From CAYVFC01 sp964450715 (GTDB taxonomy: Bacteria > Myxococcota_A > Polyangia > Polyangiales > JAFGIB01), in the NCBI GenBank assembly GCA_964450715.1, contig CAYVFC010000002.1, positions 1 through 64,000 on the forward strand: 64,000 nucleotides of DNA. The letters are read 5' to 3'. A program made the position numbers and the translations under genes. Positions 27,069 to 33,157 of this stretch are shown here, piece by piece (the stretch's first letter is position 1; each line of letters begins with the position of its first letter). Below the pieces are notes generated by a model. The model did not search any database. It was not told the origin of the DNA and saw only the letters and a list, made by a program, of their open reading frames with translations.

Positions 27069-27103
27069 TCGAGCACATCTCCAAAATGTAGGGAGCGACA
27101 AGA

Positions 27104-27976
27104 TCAGGGCGCGTAGCGCCAGACCCTTACGTAATCGACCTCGAACGCGTCGGGCAACCGGGCATCGCTAATGGGGCCCACACCCCACGCCTCGTGACCG
27201 ACGCCGTAGTTGCCGATCTCTTCGGAAAGCTTGATGTACTGCGGCACCTGGCTGACTCCGCCGGCGCTGGTACGCCAGGACTCCGTTCCATCTATATAGA
27301 AGAGATACTCGTCCGGATACCACTCGAGCGCGAAGGTGTGCCAGTCCCCGTCGTCCAACGAGAAGCCGGTGGCGACGAAGGAGTCGCCCTGCCGCCCGTC
27401 GACGCTCTCCCAACCCACGGTGTGTTGCACGCGATCGTCCCGAAAAGCCCACTCGAAGACGTCTATCTCGGTACCGTCGCGCCCGGTCTGGTTGCCGTCG
27501 AAGACCGCGGGCGTGTTGAGCCAGAAGGCGGCCCAGTGGCCTTGCTGGGCCGGCAGTCGCACCCGCACCTCGTAGCGGCCGTAGGTCTGGCTGAACAGCC
27601 AGGGCGTCTCGTCGTAACTGCCGGTACGTACCGCTCCGGCGGAAAAGGAGCCGTCGCCCTCCTCAACCACCCGGATGACGAGCGCGCCATCTTCGACCGA
27701 GACGTTCTTCGCCTTCCAGTTGCGCCGATACGGTAGGTCCATAGCCGGGTTCTCTTCCAGCACGTACCACTTGCCGGGATCGACCGCGTCGCCCTCGAAC
27801 TCGTCCCGCCACTCCGGAACGAAGAGGCTCCCGTCTTTGCCCTCGATGGTCAGCCAGTTGGTGTTGGTCCCCGAACCTTGCGGCGTTTCTTCGCAACCGG
27901 AGCTGGTGGTGACGAGCGCCGGTGCGAGCACTACTCCCGCGGCGAAGAACATCCACCTGGCTCGGCTCGCGCTCAC
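27104..27976 (-). CDS. GH16 lipoprotein (laminarinase/beta-glucanase-like)
   Basis: 290 aa. It starts at a GTG (27976) overlapping the stop of the upstream winged-helix-like gene (GTGA). The signal peptide ends TTSSGC, a lipobox variant. The GH16 jelly-roll fold is indicated by WRDEFEGDAVDPGKW near the start, Y-G-R-Y-E-V-R-V-R-L, and the catalytic motif GTEIDVFEW (E-I-D-x-x-E with nucleophile and acid/base Glu). WHTFALEWYPDEYLFYIDG and the closing F-E-V-D-Y-V-R-V-W support it. It is predicted to cut beta-1,3(-1,4)-glucans outside the cytoplasm. Its stop converges with that of the kinase gene (35-bp gap). Confidence 0.92.
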   Translation of the reverse strand: MSASRARWMFFAAGVVLAPALVTTSSGCEETPQGSGTNTNWLTIEGKDGSLFVPEWRDEFEGDAVDPGKWYVLEENPAMDLPYRRNWKAKNVSVEDGALVIRVVEEGDGSFSAGAVRTGSYDETPWLFSQTYGRYEVRVRLPAQQGHWAAFWLNTPAVFDGNQTGRDGTEIDVFEWAFRDDRVQHTVGWESVDGRQGDSFVATGFSLDDGDWHTFALEWYPDEYLFYIDGTESWRTSAGGVSQVPQYIKLSEEIGNYGVGHEAWGVGPISDARLPDAFEVDYVRVWRYAP

Positions 27977-28956
27977 GCTTCATCCTCCTCGCTCGGGGTA
28001 TAGAGCTGCCCGAAGTAAAAGGACACGCGACGCTTACGCTGCTCTGCCGTAGGGTGCTCCGCGTTGTAGGCCTCGACCTGCTTCCACAGCTCGTTCACCC
28101 GCTCGCGCACCTCGGCCAGCAGCCCGGTGACGCGATCCGCGTAGGGATGCCCCTCGCCGATCTCGAAGCTGAGGGTGGCGCCGCCGGTGAGATCCGCGGC
28201 GTCGGAGCGGATCTTCCCCTGGCGCAGCTTGGAAGTGATGGCAGCGCACATAGTGCGAAAGTGATCATACAGCGCCGCTTCCCATCCCGCGACCGTGCCC
28301 ACCGGCACGACCATAGGCTCGGCGATCAGCTCTCCATGGCTTCGCCGGATCCGTCCCTGCTCGACCAGGTTTTCGATGGCGCGGTCGACCTTGTCTACGT
28401 CGAGCGATAGCAACTCGGCCAGCCGGACGCGATCGATCCTCGGGTCGCGGCAGATCTCGAGCCAGACGAGCGCCGCGGCTGTCTCCAGCTCGCCCTGACG
28501 GGCGAGCGCTCGCCGGTCCTCGTCGTCGGTCACACCGTACACCGCCTCGTTTCCGCTGCCGGTACGGTAGGCCAGGCCGCTGGACACCAGGTCGTTCAGC
28601 ACCGCCCCCACCGCCGTCGGATCGTCGCGACGAAAGCGTTCCAGAACCTCGCGGCGAGTCGTGCGCCTCTCTCGCTGCAGAAACTCGAGCACGACCTGCC
28701 ACAGCGTTTTGCCGCCGTCGGTTGCGCTCTCGCGCAGCCGCTGCACCCGCCGCTGGTAGCCGCGCAGCGCCATACCGAACATGTCCGCCACCACCTTGCG
28801 TGAGACACCCTGTGCCTCGAGCTGCTCCGAGAGATTGAGAAAGACCTCGTCGGCGATGTGAGCGAGCGGCGCGCGGATACCCGCCGTAGCCGACAGCTGC
28901 GCTATCAGTACCGTGGTCTGACGCATGATCGAATCGATGAGGATCTTGGTATCCAT
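27973..28956 (-). CDS. Winged-helix-like protein coupled to the GH16 gene (paralogue 2)
   Basis: 327 aa from the ATG at 28956. That start is chosen because MDTKILIDSIMRQT aligns with MNTQLLIDSIVRQT of the product at 11347; an in-frame ATG at 28971 would add five residues. The shared blocks are ADMFGMALRGYQRRVQRL, LNDLVSSGL, a second winged-helix-like pair, and VAGWEAALYDHFRTM. There is no signal peptide. Its stop overlaps the start of the GH16 lipoprotein gene, repeating the arrangement at 11347-12396. Control of or dedicated coupling to the downstream surface protein is an inference. Confidence 0.8.
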   Translation of the reverse strand: MDTKILIDSIMRQTTVLIAQLSATAGIRAPLAHIADEVFLNLSEQLEAQGVSRKVVADMFGMALRGYQRRVQRLRESATDGGKTLWQVVLEFLQRERRTTRREVLERFRRDDPTAVGAVLNDLVSSGLAYRTGSGNEAVYGVTDDEDRRALARQGELETAAALVWLEICRDPRIDRVRLAELLSLDVDKVDRAIENLVEQGRIRRSHGELIAEPMVVPVGTVAGWEAALYDHFRTMCAAITSKLRQGKIRSDAADLTGGATLSFEIGEGHPYADRVTGLLAEVRERVNELWKQVEAYNAEHPTAEQRKRRVSFYFGQLYTPSEEDEA

Positions 28957-28985
28957 CTCGCGGCAATCCACTCGAATCGCCCTTG

Positions 28986-28991
28986 ATTATA
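28986..28991 (-). promoter_or_regulatory. Candidate -10 element (TATAAT)
   Basis: On the minus strand a perfect TATAAT lies 29 nt before the ATG at 28956, in a short AT-rich patch (GGTTTGATAGTATAATC). No good -35 hexamer is seen at 16-18 bp. It is a plausible promoter for the winged-helix/GH16 pair. Confidence 0.4.
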
Positions 28992-29114
28992 CTATCAAAC
29001 CGACCACATGGGGCCGTCGCATACCGGATATATCGACAAAATAAATGAAAAACGTCTTTACTTATCGTCGCGCGGGCAATCGGCCGCGTTTCCACTGTAA
29101 CTTTCCGCGCAGGC

Positions 29115-29138
29115 GGGGGTGGCCTGCGGGCCACCCCC
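29115..29138. terminator. Strong GC hairpin downstream of the FkbM gene
   Basis: A perfect 10-bp stem GGGGGTGGCC / GGCCACCCCC with tetraloop TGCG. It is about 130 nt past the FkbM stop on the minus strand, and beyond the 5' end of the winged-helix gene. It could terminate FkbM transcripts, although no T-run follows. The adjoining CCTCGCGGGGAACCCGAGG is a further small palindrome. Confidence 0.5.
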
Positions 29139-29213
29139 TCGCGGGGAACCCGAGGGGTCCACGATACCGGCAAGCTGTCGTCCGGTCAGTATCCCGCCGC
29201 GGTCACGGCTAGC

Positions 29214-29258
29214 GTCCGTGGAAAATAACTCATCCATCTTTCGGGCGGGACGGCAGCG
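29214..29258 (-). repeat. Dispersed repeat, copy C (right end of the MITE-like element)
   Basis: The + strand reads CGTCCGTGGAAAATAACTC followed by ATCCATCTTTCGGGCGGGAC. This matches the reverse complement of the right end of the element at 22629-22787, with a 1-2 base change in the inverted-repeat end. Only the right end is present, and it stops at about the end of the FkbM coding region. Confidence 0.75.
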
Positions 29259-29269
29259 ACACTGCTGCG

Positions 29270-30247
29270 TCAACTCCCGCCGGCTTGCTGCTCTGCTAGC
29301 AGCGCTTCCACCAGCGCGTTCATCTGCGGCGGATGATTGGGCAGCACCCACTGGCGCGAGAACAAGAGGTCGAAAAAGCCGGAGTCGCTTCCGTCGTCGT
29401 CGAACCAGGCGAGTTGCCCGAACACGTACTCGCTGCTGTGAAGAGGCTCCGGAAGCGGCTGAACGTCCAGTATCGCGCCGAAAGGGAAGCGTTTCATGAT
29501 TTCGAGAAAACGAGCGGGGCTGTCTCCGTGAGCGACGATCGCCTCGGGGTGATACTCGGCGATGACGAAGTCCACCCTGGCGAGCGTCTTGGTCGCGCCC
29601 TCCAATACCCTCACTTCGGAGCCCTGCGCGTCCACCTTGAGCACGATCGGGTGCTGCAGCTCGCGCTCTCGCAGTACGTCGTCGAGGCGTTCGGCGGCCA
29701 CCTCGATCGAGCTCGCGCCCGACTCCACTGCCGTTCGCTGCAACCGGTGGTCACCAAGGTTTGTCTCCGACAACAATAACGGCACCCTCCTCGCCTCGGA
29801 GTAACAGGCGCTACGGCGAAGCTCGATGCGTCCCAGAAGGCCGTGACGCTCCGCGTTTCGCTCGAGGTAGGTAAAGTTTCGCGGCTCGGGTTCGAAAGCG
29901 ACGCAGGCGCATCCCGTGCGCTCGACGACGGGGATGGCCACTAGCCCGAGGTTTGCTCCCACATCGATGAGCGTTCCCGCTTGCTCCGCGAACAGCCGCT
30001 GCTGCATGAGCGAGACGATGCCCTCTGACCACGTCCCCTCGGTCCGGTATTGCTTCATGACGACCTGGTCGGCCGCAGAGCCCTCGAACACGCCGTATGC
30101 CCCTTCGCTCCGCACCGTCCCCGCAGGCGCGGAGAGATCGAGGCAGCTTCTGGCCGGTCGGACGAACGGAAGGGTCACCATCGTTGAAAACCCATAACCC
30201 AAGCGGAAACGAGTTTCCAGTCCCGGTATCGGCCTAGAGAACCGCAT
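29270..30247 (-). CDS. FkbM-family methyltransferase
   Basis: 325 aa from the ATG at 30247 (AGAGGTG upstream); the frame is open further upstream through the divergent promoter, so that part is ignored. A later ATG at 30181 is possible. The SAM-binding motif is GTLIDVGANLGLVAIP near residue 110. It is followed by C-V-A-F-E-P-E-P-R-N, the FkbM signature LKVDAQGSEVRVLEGA, and IAEYHPE. FkbM enzymes O-methylate sugars, polyketides or peptides; the substrate is not predictable. It diverges from the radical SAM gene across only 91 bp. The C-terminus runs close to a MITE fragment. Confidence 0.88.
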   Translation of the reverse strand: MRFSRPIPGLETRFRLGYGFSTMVTLPFVRPARSCLDLSAPAGTVRSEGAYGVFEGSAADQVVMKQYRTEGTWSEGIVSLMQQRLFAEQAGTLIDVGANLGLVAIPVVERTGCACVAFEPEPRNFTYLERNAERHGLLGRIELRRSACYSEARRVPLLLSETNLGDHRLQRTAVESGASSIEVAAERLDDVLRERELQHPIVLKVDAQGSEVRVLEGATKTLARVDFVIAEYHPEAIVAHGDSPARFLEIMKRFPFGAILDVQPLPEPLHSSEYVFGQLAWFDDDGSDSGFFDLLFSRQWVLPNHPPQMNALVEALLAEQQAGGS

Positions 30248-30338
30248 ACGCTCGCGGCACCTCTCTGGGGACCCCCCGGCTCGTTCTGTGCGATAATGAC
30301 CACCTCGGAGATCTCTCGCCGTTCGTTCAGGCTGTCTC
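30248..30338. promoter_or_regulatory. Divergent promoter region between FkbM and radical SAM genes
   Basis: The 91-bp spacer is shared by the two divergent starts. No confident -35/-10 pair is visible, but GCGATAATGACC at 30290-30301 contains a GATAAT-like hexamer in the rightward direction. The close divergent layout suggests co-regulation. Confidence 0.35.
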
Positions 30339-31466
30339 ATGGAACTTACCCTCTCGTTGAACCATAGCTGCAACCTGCGCTGCCGATACTGTTACGCCGG
30401 CGATAAGTTTAATCGTCGTATGCCATTAGATGTGGCGCAGAAGGCACTGGATTTCGCCTTTTCCCACATCGATCCCGCGGTGCGCGTGCTTTTTTTCGGC
30501 GGGGAACCCCTGCTGGAACCCGACCTCGTCGAGCTGGTCGCGAGCGAGACGCGGGATCGATCGGAAAGGACGGGAAAACCGGCCCGCCTGGCCATGACGA
30601 CCAACGGCACCCTTCTCGACGACCGCCGGCTGGATCTGATCGAGCGGTACGGTATTGACCTGACCGTAAGCCTCGACGGCGATCGCCAGGCGCACGATGC
30701 CGCGCGCGTATTTCCGGACGGCAAGGGAAGCTGGCAAGAGGTTGTCGACGGGCTCGGTCGGGCGGCGCGACGATTCGGTCGGGTCAACACGGCTTCCGTC
30801 ATTCATCCGCGGAACCTCGAACGCCTGCCCCTTTCCTTTGATTTCATCGCCTCGTTGGGTGTCAAACGCATCGTCCTGGCTTTCGACCACGCGGCCGAAT
30901 GGGACGATGCAGCCATCGAGCGTCTACAGGAGGCGCTCGCCCTGGTGGCCGACCGGGTCGTGGAGCACTACCGCGCGGGCAACGACTTCGCGATCCATCC
31001 CTTTCACGCCAAAATCGCCGGTCGGCTCAAGGGCGGTTACGCGGCCGGTGACAGGTGCGACTTCGGCTGCGCCGAGATCGCGGTGGCGCCCTCGGGCAAC
31101 CTCTATCCCTGCGATCGATTGATCGGCGAGGACGGATCCGAGCAGCGAGACGTGGTTGTCGGCCACGTGGATAGCGGAGTGAACACGCGGCGCGTTCAGG
31201 CTCTCCGGCAGGCGAAGGACCGCGTCAAGGCCGATTGCCGGGGCTGCGCGTTCATCGACCGCTGCATCTGGTGGTGCGGTTGCGTAAACCGATCTTTGAC
31301 CGGCCGGGTGGACGGCGTCAGCGGCCTGCTCTGCACCTTTGAGAAGCTCGTTATCCAGGCGGCGGATCGACTGGCAGAGACTCTCTTCGCCGAACAAAAC
31401 GAGCCCTTCATGCGGCGTTACTATCTCAACCCCGCCGTCAAGACCCTCGCCCGCGAGCTCGACTGA
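30339..31466 (+). CDS. Radical SAM/SPASM protein
   Basis: 375 aa. The radical SAM cluster motif HSCNLRCRYCYAG (C-x3-C-x2-C) lies at residues 9-20. It is followed by the GGEPLL motif (FFGGEPLLEP), TTNGTLL, and LTVSLDGD. The C-terminal SPASM-type region has many Cys: CDFGCAEIAVAPSGNLYPCD, CRGC, C-I-W-W-C-G-C and a late Cys in LLCTFEK. These would hold auxiliary 4Fe-4S clusters. Such enzymes modify peptides (thioether, C-C cross-links) or mature sulfatases. No sulfatase is nearby. It converges with a twin-arginine-like lipoprotein gene (12-bp gap), and a Gly-repeat lipoprotein follows. Confidence 0.92.
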   Translation: MELTLSLNHSCNLRCRYCYAGDKFNRRMPLDVAQKALDFAFSHIDPAVRVLFFGGEPLLEPDLVELVASETRDRSERTGKPARLAMTTNGTLLDDRRLDLIERYGIDLTVSLDGDRQAHDAARVFPDGKGSWQEVVDGLGRAARRFGRVNTASVIHPRNLERLPLSFDFIASLGVKRIVLAFDHAAEWDDAAIERLQEALALVADRVVEHYRAGNDFAIHPFHAKIAGRLKGGYAAGDRCDFGCAEIAVAPSGNLYPCDRLIGEDGSEQRDVVVGHVDSGVNTRRVQALRQAKDRVKADCRGCAFIDRCIWWCGCVNRSLTGRVDGVSGLLCTFEKLVIQAADRLAETLFAEQNEPFMRRYYLNPAVKTLARELD

Positions 31467-31478
31467 GCGGTTCGATCG

Positions 31479-32195
31479 CTACTCGATGATCCCCGCGAGC
31501 TCCAGAAAGCCGCAATTCTCGACCAGCAGCCGCAGCGATTCGATCCGTGCTCCCGGATCCGCGCCCTGCCGAGAATAGAAATCCTGCAGAGCCCGTCGGA
31601 GAGCGAGCTCGACGCCCTCCGTATCGGCCTCTAGATTGGAACAGCCGAGCCCAGACAACAGCCCTCCGACGACAGCGATACCCTCGTCACGGTTCTCCTT
31701 GAAGTATTCCACCAGACCGGCAACGGGGGAGTAGAACTCTACGGAGTAGTGAAGAAACTCGTCGTGGCGTAGGTAGACCTCGGTAAATCCGCGCTCCGGC
31801 AGCCTGACCCAACCGGGCAGCTCGGGCACGGCCGTTAGCGCCGGATCGATCGACTCCCCTTCGACGATTACCGCCGGCTCGCTCTGTTCCGGTCCGGGCT
31901 CAGGAGCAACGTCGTCGCCGGGAAACCCCGCTACTCCACGGAAGCCCTCGTTGCCCGTATACAGACCTTGCCCGGCTTCTTCCGCGCCCGGGTTCGAGGC
32001 TTCCGCCTCACGGCCGTCTCTCCGGTGGGACAGCGCACATCCGGCCAGCAAGTTTTGACCGACGGCCGCGCAGAGCGCTCCTCCCAGAAGCTCCTTGAGA
32101 AAGGCCCGCCGCTCGCAGAGATACCGCTGAATCGTCGGGTATTCCGGCTCGCCGCGATCGACGAGGGGTACGGGCCTGTATTCCCGGCGGGCCAT
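31479..32195 (-). CDS. Twin-arginine-like lipoprotein of unknown function
   Basis: 238 aa from the ATG at 32195. The first 35 residues (ending PEYPTIQRYLCERRAFLKEL) form an unusually long leader before a hydrophobic segment. R-R-A-F-L-K resembles a Tat motif, and AGCALSH gives a lipobox. A proline/acidic linker follows. A conserved-looking domain from about residue 125 (LPGWVRLPERGFTEVYLRHD) ends with an alpha-helical tail. A Tat signal would suit a protein folded or modified in the cytoplasm, for example by the neighbouring radical SAM enzyme; that link is inference. It converges with the radical SAM gene. No named family is recognised. Confidence 0.7.
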   Translation of the reverse strand: MARREYRPVPLVDRGEPEYPTIQRYLCERRAFLKELLGGALCAAVGQNLLAGCALSHRRDGREAEASNPGAEEAGQGLYTGNEGFRGVAGFPGDDVAPEPGPEQSEPAVIVEGESIDPALTAVPELPGWVRLPERGFTEVYLRHDEFLHYSVEFYSPVAGLVEYFKENRDEGIAVVGGLLSGLGCSNLEADTEGVELALRRALQDFYSRQGADPGARIESLRLLVENCGFLELAGIIE

Positions 32196-32344
32196 TGTAA
32201 GCTGATCAATCCCGGCCGGCGCGCGGTTGAGAACTGGGGAGATACTTATCGGTACATCGACGTCGTCGATGGCTTCCATTCCGGAGATTCGAATAACACC
32301 CCGTCTACGCTCTGTTTAAAGGAGTGCTGGAACCGTTCGGACCG

Positions 32345-32857
32345 CTACGAACCGCCACCGCCGCTGGTGCCTCCGAAGCCGCCAAAGCCCCCAAAACCGC
32401 TGGTGCCGCCAAAGCCGCCGAAACCGCCAAAGCCGCTCGTTCCGCCGAAGCCGCCAAAGCCGCCGAAACCGCTGGTGCCGCCAAAGCCGCCAACCCCCCC
32501 AAAACCGCTGGTGCCTCCGAAGCCGCCAAAGCCGCCGAAGCCGCTAAAACCAGCCCCGGCGCTCGCGTCATAGGCCCCGGCATCCATGGGTTCGCCGCCC
32601 GTACCGCCCGCTGGGTTGCCGCTGGCGCCGCCCTCGCCGCTGCCGGACGAGCCGGCACTGCTTCCGCCAGAGCCCCCGGTGCCCGAGCTGCCGGAGGAGC
32701 CGGCACTGCTTCCGCCATACCCCCCGGAACCCGCGCTGCCGTAGTAGCTGTTATCGACTCCCGAGTCCGCTTGCTCGTTGCCGTCGTCATCTCCGCCGCA
32801 GCCAAAAAAAACGGCTACGAGCAAAGATAAAGGTAAGGCCGCCTTTACCAAACGCAT
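32345..32857 (-). CDS. Glycine-rich repeat lipoprotein (FGGFGGTSG repeats)
   Basis: 170 aa with a strong ribosome binding site (GGGGAGG) and signal peptide ending VFFGCGGDDDG. Residues 35-95 are a Ser/Gly linker. The C-terminal 70 residues are a tandem 12-residue repeat, GFGGFGGFGGTS, with one Val variant, ending GGGGS. At DNA level this is a 36-bp array. The Gly-Phe repeat resembles substrates of peptide-modifying radical SAM systems as well as simple surface spacers; nothing here decides between them. It is close to the radical SAM and FkbM genes. Confidence 0.8.
   Translation of the reverse strand: MRLVKAALPLSLLVAVFFGCGGDDDGNEQADSGVDNSYYGSAGSGGYGGSSAGSSGSSGTGGSGGSSAGSSGSGEGGASGNPAGGTGGEPMDAGAYDASAGAGFSGFGGFGGFGGTSGFGGVGGFGGTSGFGGFGGFGGTSGFGGFGGFGGTSGFGGFGGFGGTSGGGGS
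32364..32543. repeat. 36-bp tandem repeat array inside the Gly-rich lipoprotein gene
   Basis: Five units with starts at 32364, 32400, 32436, 32472 and 32508, each beginning CTGGTGCC or CTCGTTCC, with a few substitutions; a partial unit follows at 32544. The exact 36-bp spacing keeps the reading frame, so copy number can change without breaking the protein. Confidence 0.9.
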
Positions 32858-32898
32858 AAATAACCTCCCCAGGCTAATCGCCGCCTTCGGGTCGAAAA

Positions 32899-32904
32899 AT
32901 TATC
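32899..32904 (-). promoter_or_regulatory. Candidate -10 element for the Gly-rich lipoprotein
   Basis: GATAAT on the minus strand, 41 nt before the ATG at 32857, within an AT-rich island (about 32895-32935) that contrasts with the GC-rich surroundings. A weak -35 (TTCTAG) lies 17 bp upstream. The rest of 32935-33157 contains no gene or motif that I can support. Confidence 0.35.
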
Positions 32905-33157
32905 TTCTATTAACTGTATTCCTAGAACTGATACCCTCACCGGCGACGATCACACCGCCCGGACCGCACCGCTGTCCCGTTTTCGTATGAGTTGCCCCCC
33001 ATCTACCTTCTCGTTACAAAAAGCAACGTGGGAAGCCAGGTTTCTCGCGGACTCGTTTCAATCGCCTATGTGAGACGCTTCCCGTCGCAACGGCGCACCG
33101 TACCACCGGGCGGCCGGCCGTGCCTCGGACCCTTCCTCCACGCCGTGGACATTCCTC

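Noticed and set aside
32364..32543. Evenly spaced repeats that might suggest a CRISPR array
   Set aside because: There are no unique spacers; the 36-bp units are contiguous, in frame, and encode the Gly-rich tail of a lipoprotein.
31968..32573. A + strand frame encoding a Pro-Lys-Pro repeat protein
   Set aside because: It is the antisense reading of the FGG repeat array, has no ribosome binding site and no signal peptide, and overlaps two well-supported minus-strand genes.
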